A stretch of 64,000 nt of DNA from Synechococcus sp. PCC 6312 (GTDB lineage Bacteria; Cyanobacteriota; Cyanobacteriia; Thermosynechococcales; Thermosynechococcaceae), in contig NC_019680.1 in NCBI RefSeq assembly GCF_000316685.1, positions 2,233,501 to 2,297,500 on the forward strand. The letters run 5' to 3'. The notes beneath the pieces are model-generated. The model ran no database searches and was not told the DNA's origin. It saw only the letters and a program-made list of their open reading frames with translations. A program made the translations under genes and the position numbers. Numbering within the stretch: the first letter of the stretch is position 1; each line of letters starts with the position of its first letter. Below are positions 1 through 11,312 of this stretch, in pieces.

Positions 1-21
1 AGTGCTACTGCTAATCTTTTT

Positions 22-55
22 GACTAGAATTTATGAGTATCATTCTAGCTTTTTC
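22..55 (+). terminator. weak hairpin with T-run
   Basis: CTAGAAT and ATTCTAG form a 7-bp inverted repeat around an 11-base spacer, followed by CTTTTTC. This could end a gene that reads into the window from the left. The stem is short and AT-rich. The rest of 1-230 shows no gene. Confidence 0.3.
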
Positions 56-230
56 AATGAATTACCAATTTCAATACACAACATAGATTTAGACTTATCA
101 AATATCCATAGATTACTATCCTCCATCCCTTTTCCCAGCAGCCTAATATAGAAGCTAAAACTTAATGATCACCTAATCCCAGTAAAACCAATTTAGGTCA
201 ACCATCAAATCGTAAAAATAAGCCTTTTAT

Positions 231-1157
231 CTAAGAAATCTTGAGCAAATTTTCTCGACAAACCTGTTGAATGACTTGTCTTAGCCAACGATTCGCAAGA
301 TCCTGATCCTGAAGTTGATGCCAAACCAGCGAAACAGGCCAAGAGGGAAGGTTCAGGGGAATCTCAAAGGACGCTAAAGCATAGTTATCCAGTAAATGGC
401 GACTAAAACAGGTTGGCACGGCAGTTAAAATATCCGATGTTGTAATCACATCCGGCAAAATAAACCAATAGGGAGTTGTTAACAAAATGCGGCGGTTTAA
501 GCCCTGTTCAGCCAAGGCCTGGTCAATAATTCCCGTTGCATCCCGACGCAGGGTAAACAAGGCATGGGGAAATTGGACAAAATGCTCCAAGTCCATGCAA
601 TCAATAGCCGGATGATCCGCCTGACAAATCCCGACCAACCGCTCTAAGAACAACGTTTCTTGAACACAATAGTTGGGTAACTCGACAAACGTTCCGAGAA
701 CACAATCAATCACACCCTCAGCTAACAGATTAAAACAAGATTCTTTTTGCACCGTCATCAGGCGCAGGTCAATCTCTGGGGCGGTCTGGCTCAGAATGTC
801 TAAAATTTTCGGCACAATCAGATTTGAGAAATAATCAGGGGCGGCAATCGTAAAGGCTCGTTTGGTGGTGGCCGGATCAAATAATTGTGGCTCAATTAAG
901 GCATCGCGAATCATCTCTAGGGCATGGATCAGTTTTGGGGCAATGGCCTGGGCGGTGGCAGTGGGTAACATCTGTCGGCCAATCCGAATAAACAATTCAT
1001 CTCCAAAAATCACCCGTAATCGCCCTAACGCAGAACTCATAGCTGGCTGTCCCACATGGATGCGCTGAGCTGCCAAAGTAACACTTTGCTCTTGATACAA
1101 CGCCTCAAATGCGATCAACAAGTTTAAGTCAATATTTGCCAGGTCTATTGATTTCAT
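231..1157 (-). CDS. LysR-family transcriptional regulator
   Basis: This 308-residue protein has the usual LysR layout. A winged helix-turn-helix lies at about residues 10-68 (LNLLIAFEALYQEQSVTLAA, then the recognition helix around QPAMSSALGRLR). An effector-binding domain follows from about residue 95. The N-terminal style resembles the NodD/NahR branch, which senses small aromatic or organic inducers, but the ligand cannot be read from the sequence. It starts at ATG. It is transcribed away from the SDR gene at 1244 with 86 bp between the starts, the usual arrangement for a LysR regulator and its target, so the SDR gene is its probable target (inference). Confidence 0.85.
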   Translation of the reverse strand: MKSIDLANIDLNLLIAFEALYQEQSVTLAAQRIHVGQPAMSSALGRLRVIFGDELFIRIGRQMLPTATAQAIAPKLIHALEMIRDALIEPQLFDPATTKRAFTIAAPDYFSNLIVPKILDILSQTAPEIDLRLMTVQKESCFNLLAEGVIDCVLGTFVELPNYCVQETLFLERLVGICQADHPAIDCMDLEHFVQFPHALFTLRRDATGIIDQALAEQGLNRRILLTTPYWFILPDVITTSDILTAVPTCFSRHLLDNYALASFEIPLNLPSWPVSLVWHQLQDQDLANRWLRQVIQQVCRENLLKIS

Positions 1158-1243
1158 TGATGGTTAGTATGCTTGAAATTGATTTGACCAATAATAACTT
1201 TATCATTATGCTTAAGCTTGGCAATAAATACCTAGGATTCAGC

Positions 1244-1999
1244 ATGAATATTTCCGGCTCAGTGGCTCTTATTACTGGGGCGAATGGAGGAATTGGTTCG
1301 ATTTTTGTTCAGGAGTTACTGAAATTAGACGTTAGTAAAATCTATGCCTGTGCGCGGGATGTTTCTAAGCTGAATCAGTTAGTTGCTTTAGATTCGCATC
1401 GGGTGATTCCTGTAGAGTTGAATGTTGTTAATGCTGAGGCCGTAGCTCGGGTCGCCAAAGATTGTTCGGATGTGAGTCTATTGATCAACAACGCCGGAAC
1501 ATCTCTGAATCAAGGGTTAATTGCGGCGGCTGACCTTGAGGCGGCGCGGTTGGAAATGGAACTCAACTATTTTGGGGTGTTATCCATGTGCCGTGCCTTT
1601 GCCCCAGTCCTTAAAGCTCAAGGAGGGGGCGCAATTGTCAACATTCTGTCCCTGCTGGGAAAAATTAATCTCCCCTTTAGTGGCTCCTACAGTGCGTCTA
1701 AAGCAGCTGCATTTTCCATGACTCAAGGCATCCGGGCAGAACTGATGGGCCAAGGGACTTTAGTGATTGGAGTCATGCCGGGGACCGTCAATACAGAATT
1801 GGCGAAAGATTGGCCTGATCCCAAGGTTGAACCCACAGAAGTCGTTAAAGATACGCTCCAGGCCGTGATAGATGGTCAAGAAGATGTCTTTCCAGGTGAA
1901 CAGGCCCAGCAAATTGCGAGTCAGCTCCTCACGGATCCGAAGGGTGTCGAGAAATACTTAGGGAATTTCTTGCCGGGTCTGTCTTTGGCTGGACTTTAG
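1244..1999 (+). CDS. short-chain dehydrogenase/reductase (SDR)
   Basis: This is a classical SDR oxidoreductase of 251 residues, probably cytosolic and NAD(P)-dependent. The nucleotide-binding motif TGANGGIG follows the first strand. An NNAG motif is present, and the catalytic residues appear as Ser in the NILSLLG region and YSASK (Tyr-x3-Lys). A longer reading from 1109 would run into the divergent LysR gene and adds residues with no SDR character, so the ATG at 1244 (MNISGSVALITG) is taken as the start. The substrate is unknown. It is divergent from the LysR gene at 231-1157 and may be controlled by it. Confidence 0.85.
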   Translation: MNISGSVALITGANGGIGSIFVQELLKLDVSKIYACARDVSKLNQLVALDSHRVIPVELNVVNAEAVARVAKDCSDVSLLINNAGTSLNQGLIAAADLEAARLEMELNYFGVLSMCRAFAPVLKAQGGGAIVNILSLLGKINLPFSGSYSASKAAAFSMTQGIRAELMGQGTLVIGVMPGTVNTELAKDWPDPKVEPTEVVKDTLQAVIDGQEDVFPGEQAQQIASQLLTDPKGVEKYLGNFLPGLSLAGL

Positions 2000-2189
2000 C
2001 TTTAGATTGAACAGCTCTGAGGCATCGTTGACTTAACCTTTTTTACCGAACCAACCCAGGCCCGGGACACCCGCAATCCGATACGATTAAACATTGGTAG
2101 CTTTCGTAGCTCTGGTGGCCACAACCCAAGACCATCCAGGTAATCACCTAAGTTTTTATCGTGTCATTGTCTAAGAAGGAGTCCGCAGC

Positions 2190-3617
2190 GTGAGTTTTGA
2201 CTATGATTTGGTCATTATTGGGGCCGGAGTCGGGGGCCACGGAGCGGCACTGCATGCAGTCAGTTGTGGCTTAAAAACAGCCATTATCGAAGCGGCGGAA
2301 ATGGGGGGCACCTGTGTGAATCGGGGCTGTATTCCCTCCAAAGCTCTTTTGGCCGCATCCGGTCGTGTTCGGGAACTCAAGCAGGTCCACCATCTCCAAA
2401 CCCTGGGGATTCAACTGGGTCAAGTCAATTTTGAACGGGAGGGCATTGCGGATCATGCCAAAAATCTGGTGCAAAAAATCCGCGGGGACTTAACCAACAG
2501 CCTCAAACGCTTGGGGGTGGATATTCTCGTGGGTCGGGGCAAAGTCGCTGGGCCTCAAAAAGTCAGTGTGACCACGCCCACTGGGGAAAAGACCGTCACC
2601 GCCGAAAACATCATTATTGCCAGTGGCTCGATTCCCTGGGTTCCTCCCGGCATTGAAGTCGATGGCAAAACCGTCTTTACCAGCGATCAGGCCGTGCAAT
2701 TGGATTGGCTGCCCGATTGGATTGCGATTATTGGCAGTGGCTACATTGGCCTGGAGTTTTCCGATATTTACACGGCTCTCGGCTGCGAAGTCACCATGAT
2801 TGAAGCCTTGGATCAGCTCATGCCCACCTTTGACCCCGACATTGCCAAGTTGGCCCAACGAGTTTTAATTACCCCACGGGATATTGAAACCCACACGGGC
2901 AAAATTGCTAAAAAAATTACCCCTGGATCTCCGGTTGTGATTGAGTTAGCGGATCCCAAAACCAAGGAAGTCACGGAAGTTTTAGAAGTGGATGCCTGTT
3001 TAGTGGCCACGGGGCGAATTCCGGCAACCAAAGACCTGGGACTGGAAACCGTGGGTGTGGAAACCGATAAGCGGGGCTTTATTACCGTCAATGATCAGAT
3101 GGCGGTGCTGAAAGATGGTAAACCTGTAGCGAATCTTTGGGCGATTGGGGATGCCACTGGCAAAATGATGTTAGCCCATGCCGCTTCGGCCCAAGGGATT
3201 ACGGTGGTGGAAAATATTGCCGGCCGGCCGCGGGAAGTGAATTATCGGAGTATTCCAGCCGCTGCCTTTACCCATCCAGAAATTAGCTTTGTCGGATTGA
3301 CGGAACCGGATGCCAAAAAACTCGGCGAGGCGGAAGGATTTCCCGTTACCAGTGTTCGTACCTATTTCAAAGGCAACTCTAAGGCCCTAGCCGAGGGAGA
3401 AACCGATGGCATTGCTAAGGTAATTTTCCGGCCGGATACGGGAGAAATTTTAGGCACTCATATTTTTGGCCTGCATGCTTCGGATTTGATTCAAGAAGCC
3501 GCCAATGCCATCGCTAAAAATACTCCGGTGCAAGAACTCGCCTTTATGGTGCATACTCACCCCACCCTCTCAGAAGTCTTAGATGAGGCCTTTAAGCGAG
3601 CGGCGGAAGTTGAGTAA
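2190..3617 (+). CDS. lpdA: dihydrolipoamide dehydrogenase (E3)
   Basis: This flavoprotein reoxidises dihydrolipoamide in the pyruvate dehydrogenase complex, reducing NAD+. Its 475 residues match the family length. The FAD-binding [10 protein letters not shown] lies near the N-terminus. The redox disulfide is in [10 protein letters not shown] (Cys-x4-Cys) and a second dinucleotide fold starts at IIGSGYIG. The C-terminal HTHPTLSE carries the catalytic His-Glu pair contributed to the partner subunit. Translation starts at GTG after a good ribosome site (AAGAAGGA, 2173-2180). No other dehydrogenase-complex genes are adjacent; cyanobacterial E1/E2/E3 genes are commonly scattered. Confidence 0.96.
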   Translation: MSFDYDLVIIGAGVGGHGAALHAVSCGLKTAIIEAAEMGGTCVNRGCIPSKALLAASGRVRELKQVHHLQTLGIQLGQVNFEREGIADHAKNLVQKIRGDLTNSLKRLGVDILVGRGKVAGPQKVSVTTPTGEKTVTAENIIIASGSIPWVPPGIEVDGKTVFTSDQAVQLDWLPDWIAIIGSGYIGLEFSDIYTALGCEVTMIEALDQLMPTFDPDIAKLAQRVLITPRDIETHTGKIAKKITPGSPVVIELADPKTKEVTEVLEVDACLVATGRIPATKDLGLETVGVETDKRGFITVNDQMAVLKDGKPVANLWAIGDATGKMMLAHAASAQGITVVENIAGRPREVNYRSIPAAAFTHPEISFVGLTEPDAKKLGEAEGFPVTSVRTYFKGNSKALAEGETDGIAKVIFRPDTGEILGTHIFGLHASDLIQEAANAIAKNTPVQELAFMVHTHPTLSEVLDEAFKRAAEVE

Positions 3618-3898
3618 CGCCAAAACTCCAGCCATTCAGCCTAGAGGTACTCAGAGAAACAGGAGGTTGAGATAATAGCATGTAGTGGTTTAACGCTCTC
3701 TTTTCCACTCCGGTCTGATTTTCTTGCACAAGTCGTGATACCTCATGATCTAACTGCTTTCGAGGCAAGACGGTTAGGAGATTTTCTATTGACAATTGCT
3801 GTTGATTATCAACCAGAGTGAGCGATATGCAGAATTAGTAAAATCCTAATCAAGAAAGAGTTCGTTATCCTTAATCTAAATGGATTGAGGCCGGACTG

Positions 3899-4156
3899 AT
3901 GAGGGCAGTTGAAGTCACAGGTGTTGTAGATGCGCAAGGGAATTTGTCCCTCCAAGAACCTGTGCCTTTGAGGGTTCGAGGGGCTGTGCGGGTGATTATT
4001 TTGTATCCTGAGCAGACAGAAGACTTTGAGGAAGATGCAGACGATACGTCAGTAGTGGAAGAGATAAAAGCAAGTTTACGCCGAGCGTTACAACAGGCAA
4101 CATCCGGACAAAGAATCCCACTGTCTCAGATGTGGGCAGGGATTGATGCAGAATGA
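3899..4156 (+). CDS. RelN-type antitoxin, orphan
   Basis: This 85-residue acidic protein matches the cyanobacterial RelN antitoxin family. The N-terminal strand MRAVEVTGVVDAQGNLSL is followed by a linker rich in Asp and Glu and a conserved C-terminal helix ending in MWAGIDAE. It should bind DNA and neutralise a RelE/ParE-like toxin. The expected toxin is missing. An ATG overlaps the stop codon (ATGA at 4153), as in an intact operon, but that frame closes after 11 codons at 4188. No toxin-like frame is seen up to 4413. The toxin has therefore been lost or decayed. GAGG ahead of the ATG supports the start. The stretches at 3618-3898 and 4157-4413 hold nothing recognised. Confidence 0.75.
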   Translation: MRAVEVTGVVDAQGNLSLQEPVPLRVRGAVRVIILYPEQTEDFEEDADDTSVVEEIKASLRRALQQATSGQRIPLSQMWAGIDAE

Positions 4157-4413
4157 TTGATAGCTTTCCAATGCAGCGTCTAATCTGAGCCTAATCACGG
4201 AGATTTTATCTTCAGAACGCCTTAACAAGAGTTTGGGACTATTTGCGTAGCGCATTATACATAAGCCTTTGACTATACCTGATAGTTAGCTCTGAGATGG
4301 ATCGTTGAGGTTCAGAGGTGCAATATTCAAGCTTAAAGTTTCAAATTCCAAGCTTTGATAATCATTGATGTGGCTCAAAAGTTTTCTATAGCTGAGATAA
4401 TTAGGTGTTTTAT

Positions 4414-4713
4414 CTATTGTTCCCAAATAGCTTTGGGTTTTCTTACAAATTCCCACGCTTTCTTAGGAAGCCACCCATTTCTATCAGTTTTAACATCAAG
4501 GATAATGAAGCTTCCCTGATCGTTAGTAAATGTTCGGAATACTTCTGAAAGTTCCTTAGCAGATTTATCAGAAATAACAAAAAAAGAGTTCGGTAAAACC
4601 GTCATCCAATTTTGGAAAATATCTTCTCGCTTGTCTAAAAACTTACTTACTTCTTGTAATGAGCCAATTACCGTATCAAAAACCAGGAGGTAGGCGTATC
4701 TATTGTTTGCCAT
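4414..4713 (-). CDS. small SinR/Cas2-like fold protein, unknown role
   Basis: This 99-residue protein starts YAYLLVFDTV, continues with an alpha/beta pattern and ends with GWLPKKAWEFVRK. The layout (N-terminal strand ending in Asp, C-terminal GWL..AW.F helix) resembles the small 'SinR family', which has a Cas2-like ferredoxin fold; this is a judgement from memory. Three ATGs stand in a row. The last (4713) has the best spacing, 7 nt, from GGAGGA. It overlaps the end of the upstream gene by 14 nt, so the two genes are probably co-translated. The function is unknown and there is no CRISPR array here. Confidence 0.6.
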   Translation of the reverse strand: MANNRYAYLLVFDTVIGSLQEVSKFLDKREDIFQNWMTVLPNSFFVISDKSAKELSEVFRTFTNDQGSFIILDVKTDRNGWLPKKAWEFVRKPKAIWEQ

Positions 4714-5191
4714 CATCATCTCCTCCAACGTCTAACGAATCAGTGTTAAATGTCTCATTTTCCTGTTGTGCTTGAGAAGAGTCTAATCTTGCTTTCTCTG
4801 GATAAATATTTTGATCGAGCACACGTTTTTCTAGTGGTGGACTTAAGTCTATTACATTTTCGAGAGCGTATAGATTGTCTGTGAATCCTTTTCCCTTCTC
4901 ACCAATAAGGCTTACAACACGATTACGAATAACAAATTCTTCTGACTGAAGACGATCTGGATCTGTAAAGGCAAAAAAAAGATAAACACTGATAATTGAC
5001 ACTACAGTAAATGCTACAAGTGAAAAACATGCCCAGGCCAAGGCTTGTGCACCTAAATTAATAAAAAAAACAGCAGCACCAAGCCCAATAAACCCAAGCG
5101 TACCTACCAGCCAAAGTCCCGGAGCCATCGCAGTTGACTTGATGCGCGTCAAAGCTGCCTTTGAAAAGAACTGAAAGCTTCCCCACTCCAT
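4700..5191 (-). CDS. hypothetical membrane protein with two TM helices
   Basis: I do not recognise this 163-residue protein. Two hydrophobic segments lie at about residues 24-45 (PGLWLVGTLGFIGLGAAVFF) and 50-74, forming a membrane hairpin. A soluble tail of about 90 residues follows, ending in an acidic stretch (VGGDDDGK). It starts at ATG. The 14-nt overlap with the downstream SinR-like gene suggests a two-gene operon acting at the membrane (inference). The region is more AT-rich than its neighbours and lies next to an orphan antitoxin, so it was probably acquired. Confidence 0.6.
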   Translation of the reverse strand: MEWGSFQFFSKAALTRIKSTAMAPGLWLVGTLGFIGLGAAVFFINLGAQALAWACFSLVAFTVVSIISVYLFFAFTDPDRLQSEEFVIRNRVVSLIGEKGKGFTDNLYALENVIDLSPPLEKRVLDQNIYPEKARLDSSQAQQENETFNTDSLDVGGDDDGKQ

Positions 5192-5367
5192 CTATTCCTC
5201 GAAAACATATTATAGATGTAACAGATAAAATATATCTCAGTTTCCTATAGAACGATAACTTGCGATGAAAAAGGCAGAATATCCTAGCTTTGAGATTCCC
5301 TTGTACAACTTCCAGGAATACCATCTATATACCAAGCTAGAAATGTAATTTTTAGAGGTCTAAGCTA

Positions 5368-6810
5368 TTGAGTCCGAGTCATTATTTGATGCCCAGGCCC
5401 CTGAAGTTGTTATTAACACCCCTTAGTCTTGGCCTGGTGGGAGTATGGCTGTTTGCCTTGGTAACACGGTTTTGGGGCCTGACCCGTTTTGACACCTTGG
5501 TATTTGATGAGGTTTACTTTGCTCGTTTTGGGCGGAACTATTTAGCGGGAGTCGCCTTTTTTGATGCCCATCCCCCCCTGGGAAAATATTTGATTGCCTT
5601 GGGAATTTATCTGTCGGGTCACTTTGATCCTTGGGGGTATCGCTGGCTGAATGCGTTTACAGGATCGTTGATTCCGTTATTGGTGGCGGGGATTGCGGCC
5701 TGTCTGTGGCGAAAACCGTTATTTATTTTCTTGGCGGCGTTCTTGACCAGCCTCGATGGCCTGTTATTAGTGGAATCTCGCTATGCCCTAATCAATATGT
5801 ATTTGCTCTTCTTTGGGCTATTGGGACAGTGGCTTTGGTTGCTGGCTAGTGAGGCCAAAAAACAAAATCGGGCCTGGTATTTCATCGGGGCGGGGTTAGC
5901 CTTGGGCTGTTCTGTGGCAGTGAAGTGGAGTGGCCTGGGTTATGTCTTGGGACTTTACGGAGTTTGGGGAATCGCCAAAATTAGCGGCTGGCTCTGGGGC
6001 TATCGGCAAGGTTGGGGGCAGCATCTCCAGGCCTGGGGGAAGTGGACAATTTGGCAGATGGGCGTGATATTACCGGGAGTGATGGTCGCAATCTATAGCC
6101 TGTTGTGGTGGCCCCATTTACGCTTAAATCCGGGGGTAGGCTTTTTCCAAATTCAGCAGCAACTTTACGACTACCACAAGGGTATTAGCAGCACGGCCCA
6201 TCCCTACTGTTCTGCTTGGTTCACTTGGCCCTTGGGTTTGCGCCCGATGAGCTATTTTTACTTGACCGTTGACAAACTCACTCCCAATTTAGATAACCCG
6301 CCCCTATTCGGCCCCATGTCCCCCCGGAATGCCACGGCCTGGGTTTATGATGTCCACGCGCAATTCAATCCGCTTTTGCTCTGGCTCAGTACCATCAGTG
6401 TGTTAATTTTGCTGGTTGGGTGCGGGGCCTGGCTCTGGGGACGCTGGCAACAAAATCAATCCCACTGGAACCTTTTACACGTCGATCAATGGCCCCCTCA
6501 CCAACACTTAACCCCAGCAGTCGCTCTATTTGTGGTGATTAACTATGGCGCAAATTTACTACCCTGGGTGCAGGTGGGTCGCTGTTTATTTATTTATCAC
6601 TATTTGCCTGCAGCGATTTTTAGTTTTCTCGGATTAGCCGCACTACTCACCCAGGCCGGGAGCCAATCGGATATTCGTTGGCGGGGAGTCGTGGTCTTGG
6701 CCATCGCCCTAGTCATCGGTGGGTTTATCTTTTGGCTGCCGATCTTTTTGGGCTTGCCCTTAACTCCCCTAGAATTTAGTTGGCGGATGTGGTTTCGCTC
6801 TTGGATTTAG
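5368..6810 (+). CDS. PMT-family (GT39) glycosyltransferase
   Basis: This is an integral membrane protein of 480 residues with about ten TM helices. It belongs to the protein O-mannosyltransferase / phospholipid-carrier-dependent glycosyltransferase family. The first lumenal loop has the acidic pair DE (about residues 47-48, in FDEVYFARF) and HPPLGKYL, both typical of the family. Such enzymes move a sugar from a polyprenyl-phosphate carrier to an acceptor outside the membrane. The TTG start at 5368 has AGAGG 8 nt upstream; an ATG at 5389 is the alternative. The 3' end overlaps cobQ on the other strand by 35 bp. The acceptor is unknown. Confidence 0.85.
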   Translation: MSPSHYLMPRPLKLLLTPLSLGLVGVWLFALVTRFWGLTRFDTLVFDEVYFARFGRNYLAGVAFFDAHPPLGKYLIALGIYLSGHFDPWGYRWLNAFTGSLIPLLVAGIAACLWRKPLFIFLAAFLTSLDGLLLVESRYALINMYLLFFGLLGQWLWLLASEAKKQNRAWYFIGAGLALGCSVAVKWSGLGYVLGLYGVWGIAKISGWLWGYRQGWGQHLQAWGKWTIWQMGVILPGVMVAIYSLLWWPHLRLNPGVGFFQIQQQLYDYHKGISSTAHPYCSAWFTWPLGLRPMSYFYLTVDKLTPNLDNPPLFGPMSPRNATAWVYDVHAQFNPLLLWLSTISVLILLVGCGAWLWGRWQQNQSHWNLLHVDQWPPHQHLTPAVALFVVINYGANLLPWVQVGRCLFIYHYLPAAIFSFLGLAALLTQAGSQSDIRWRGVVVLAIALVIGGFIFWLPIFLGLPLTPLEFSWRMWFRSWI

Positions 6811-8314
6811 GGCGGTTTCTTTCAGGTTCCAACAGCAAGTCTAAGTTGAGGTGGGGGGCAACTAAATCCGTAATCTGGCTCAGGTGTAAGTCCCGTTGTT
6901 GATCGTAGTTACTAATCGCAGTGGGTAAGGGGGGCAGGGATTTTTTCGCCCGGAGTTGATTCAACCAGGCCCGCCGCCATTGGCCATTGTCAAACAGTCC
7001 GTGTAAGTAAGTACCCCAGAGGGTTTGGCTCGCATTGACCATCCCCAGGCCGGGTTCGGCGAACAAGTCATGATTATCCCCCCGGTGATCAAAGTCGGTT
7101 TCCCCTTGATGAATTTCATAGCCCGTAATTGGGGAGGTGATCGGGTACTGAATCGTGGCCTGGCGTTGTTGGGTAATTTTAGCCGGGGTGATGATCGTCG
7201 TTAAGGGTAATAAGCCCAGGCCTGGCCAAGTTCCGGCAATTCCCTCTAGTCCCTCTGTATCCGCAATTTCTTTTCCGAGGATCTGCATCCCGCCACAAAT
7301 GCCAAAAATTGTCCCCCCGGCCGCGGCGTAGTCTTGGAGCTGAGTTGCCATCTCGGTTTTTATGAGAGTTTGTAAATCTGAAATGGTCGTCTTACTTCCG
7401 GGCAAAATTACGGCATCCGGCTGGCCTAAGGGTTCTCCAGGTTTGACATAGCACAATTTCACGCTGGGTTCACTTAAGAAGGGGTCGAAATCCGTAAAGT
7501 TAGCAATCCGGGGGAACTGAATCACGGCAATTTCTAGATCCGCTTGACTTTTGGAGGTGCGGCGATCAAATAAATCTAAGGAATCTTCGGCGGGTAATTG
7601 GGTCTCAAGATAGGGAATCACCCCCAAGACGGGAATCCCAGTGCGGGCCTCTAACCAATCCAACCCCGATTGTAAGAGTGATCGCTGTCCCCGAAATTTA
7701 TTGATCACAAACCCGTTAATTAAGGCTCGCTCCGCCGGTTCCAATAGTTCCAAAGTTCCAACAATATGGGCAAACACTCCGCCGCGATCAATATCCGCCA
7801 CTAACACTGTCCGGGCCTGGAGATAGGTCGCGATCCGCATATTGGTCAAATCCCGATGCTTGAGATTGATTTCCGCTGGACTGCCGGCCCCCTCACAAAC
7901 AATCGCCTCAAACACCTGGGCTAGGTCTGCCAAAGAGTCGCAAATCGCCTGCCAGCCCCGGTCAAAATAATCGCGATAGTAGTCGGTGGCTCCCGTTTTC
8001 CCCACGGCCTGGCCCCGCAAAATTACCTGGGAGGTCATGTCCCCTTGGGGTTTCAGCAAAATTGGATTCATCGCCACTTGGGGTTCAACTCCGGCGGCCC
8101 AGGCCTGGACGGCTTGAGCATAGCCAATTTCCCCGCCTGCTTGGGTGACATAAGCATTTAGGGCCATATTTTGTCCTTTAAAGGGCGTAACCCGATAGCC
8201 GCGCCGGGCCAAGAGCCGACAAATCACCGCCGTTAAGAGGGATTTTCCGGCATGGGACGTTGTACCGACCACCATCACGGCTGGGTTGAATTTAGGAGCG
8301 GGGGGCAGGGTCAA
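6776..8314 (-). CDS. cobQ: cobyric acid synthase
   Basis: This enzyme amidates the side chains b, d, e and g of adenosylcobyrinate diamide in cobalamin synthesis, using glutamine and ATP. The N-terminal dethiobiotin-synthetase-like ATPase domain has the P-loop GTTSHAGKS (about residues 17-25), and FKGQNMALN follows. The C-terminal glutamine amidotransferase domain has the nucleophile Cys in FGICGGMQ and the catalytic His in YLHGLF. The length (512) is normal. The first codon is TTG and overlaps dacB by 23 nt; an ATG at 8275 is the alternative start. dacB and cobQ are probably transcribed together. Confidence 0.95.
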   Translation of the reverse strand: MTLPPAPKFNPAVMVVGTTSHAGKSLLTAVICRLLARRGYRVTPFKGQNMALNAYVTQAGGEIGYAQAVQAWAAGVEPQVAMNPILLKPQGDMTSQVILRGQAVGKTGATDYYRDYFDRGWQAICDSLADLAQVFEAIVCEGAGSPAEINLKHRDLTNMRIATYLQARTVLVADIDRGGVFAHIVGTLELLEPAERALINGFVINKFRGQRSLLQSGLDWLEARTGIPVLGVIPYLETQLPAEDSLDLFDRRTSKSQADLEIAVIQFPRIANFTDFDPFLSEPSVKLCYVKPGEPLGQPDAVILPGSKTTISDLQTLIKTEMATQLQDYAAAGGTIFGICGGMQILGKEIADTEGLEGIAGTWPGLGLLPLTTIITPAKITQQRQATIQYPITSPITGYEIHQGETDFDHRGDNHDLFAEPGLGMVNASQTLWGTYLHGLFDNGQWRRAWLNQLRAKKSLPPLPTAISNYDQQRDLHLSQITDLVAPHLNLDLLLEPERNRPKSKSETTSAN

Positions 8315-9566
8315 GATTCCGATTTAGGTCTCCCAGGCGAGGATAGGTCTGTTTACTGCGAAAAGGTGTGGGGAGGGGGTTTGGCGTTCCCAAGCTGCGG
8401 CTCAGGGCCTGGATAAATTGATCCTGTTGCTCCCGGAAACCCCAGACATGATCCACGGTGGCGTTATTGACAATCGCAAAACAGACTGTTGACAATTTAG
8501 CGGTCGGGACAACCCCCACCAAAGCACTGACATTCCAGAGGGTTCCGGTTTTGACTAAGGTTGCTTTGGGGAGCTGCCGATATTCTACCGTCCCTTTATC
8601 TCGACCGGCCATGGGTAAAACATCTGCCAAGTTATACTTTTGAGGGGTTAACCAGGCCTGGAGGGTTGCTAAAATTCCACAGGCGGCCCGCGGCGAGACC
8701 CGATTTTCATCCCCCAACCCAGAGCCATTAATCAGTTGAATATCGGTCGGGGTTAAATTGGCTAACTCAATCGCCCGTTTGGCCACTGCCGGCCCACCCC
8801 CAACTAATCTCGCCAAGGCCTCGGCAATGTCGTTATTACTGTAAATATTCATCTGCCGGACAATCTCAATTAAGGGGAGGGACTGGTGCTCAAAGAGGGG
8901 TTGCGCCTGGGAGGGAGCCTCGGCCTGGGAGATGACGGTGCCGTTAATGGTCACTTGGGCTGGGGGGAGGACTAGTTTCTCGGCTTGGGCCTGTTTACGG
9001 ACATAGTCAGGCAGTTGGCTGGCGGTCATGGCTTGCCGGAGATAGACCCCAGCGGTGAGGGGATCCGTCTCGAAATTCATCATCAACGGCCCAATAACGA
9101 CAAGGTTGCCCTGGACTGACCGGATGCCCAACTGATTTAAGCGATGCCCAATGGCCGCCCCCTCTTCCCAGACTAAGAGCGGATCGCCCCCACCGATCAC
9201 CAGCAAGTCCCCCAGCAAAACCCCATTCCGAATTGGCCCGGTCGCGGCTAGTTGGGTGGTAAACCGATACTCTGGGCCCAATTTTTCCAAGACGACAAGA
9301 CTGGTGGCCAACTTTGTCACGGATGCAGCCGAAAGGGGTTTCTCGCCGTTGTGATTGACCAATAATTCCTGTCCGGCCTGGAGCCAAATCCCCTGAGTCT
9401 GCGAAGAAAAGCCCAAGGATGCCAAATTTTTCAGATAGGCCTGGGTTTGGGCTTGGAGTTGCGGATCGGATTGCATCACCAGGGCCTGGGGTTGGGGGAG
9501 AGTCAGAGGGGGTTGTCCAGTTTGCATTTCCCAGAGTAGATTAGTTGCTGCTAAAAGTTCCCACAT
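8292..9566 (-). CDS. dacB: D-alanyl-D-alanine carboxypeptidase, PBP4 (S13) family
   Basis: This is a low-molecular-mass penicillin-binding protein that trims or cleaves peptidoglycan stem peptides in the periplasm. The serine-peptidase motifs are SVTK (about residues 82-85, nucleophile Ser82), SNN (in NIYSNNDIAEA) and KTG (in LVKTGTLWN), in the correct order. The S13-type insertion lies between the first two. At 424 residues it is slightly short for the family, and no clear signal peptide follows the chosen ATG; an unrecognised upstream start is possible. It overlaps cobQ downstream and lies behind the atpA terminator. Confidence 0.88.
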   Translation of the reverse strand: MWELLAATNLLWEMQTGQPPLTLPQPQALVMQSDPQLQAQTQAYLKNLASLGFSSQTQGIWLQAGQELLVNHNGEKPLSAASVTKLATSLVVLEKLGPEYRFTTQLAATGPIRNGVLLGDLLVIGGGDPLLVWEEGAAIGHRLNQLGIRSVQGNLVVIGPLMMNFETDPLTAGVYLRQAMTASQLPDYVRKQAQAEKLVLPPAQVTINGTVISQAEAPSQAQPLFEHQSLPLIEIVRQMNIYSNNDIAEALARLVGGGPAVAKRAIELANLTPTDIQLINGSGLGDENRVSPRAACGILATLQAWLTPQKYNLADVLPMAGRDKGTVEYRQLPKATLVKTGTLWNVSALVGVVPTAKLSTVCFAIVNNATVDHVWGFREQQDQFIQALSRSLGTPNPLPTPFRSKQTYPRLGDLNRNLDPAPRS

Positions 9567-9663
9567 AAAATCTACGTCGCCCCTCTCCCTTCACCTGTTG
9601 TGACCGTTAATTAGTTATAGCCTCTTTTAGAAAGATTGTCGGAATCCTCCAATGCTATCAGCA

Positions 9664-9696
9664 ATAAAAATCCCTAAAGCTGCGGACTCTAGGGAC
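9664..9696 (-). terminator. Rho-independent terminator of the atp operon
   Basis: On the minus strand TCCCTA and TAGGGA pair around a 13-base loop (9671-9695), followed directly by TTTTTATTG. It lies about 40 bp after the atpA stop, so the operon ends at atpA with no atpC behind it. Confidence 0.75.
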
Positions 9697-9734
9697 TATG
9701 ACTATCATGATGAAATTAACGTCAAGGGTTGAGC

Positions 9735-11264
<1,530 letters not shown>

Positions 11265-11312
11265 CTAAAAATTGGACAAGGGAAAAAGTAGGAAAAATGA
11301 AACCAGAAAACT

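Noticed and set aside
1109-1243. Upstream extension of the SDR gene
   Set aside because: It overlaps the divergent LysR gene and adds no SDR sequence; the ATG at 1244 fits the family.
3592-3795. 67-codon minus-strand frame behind lpdA
   Set aside because: No recognisable domain, overlaps the lpdA 3' end and has no convincing ribosome site.
4414-4713. Possible Cas2 and a CRISPR locus
   Set aside because: No repeat-spacer array and no other cas gene were seen; the similarity is only to the general fold.
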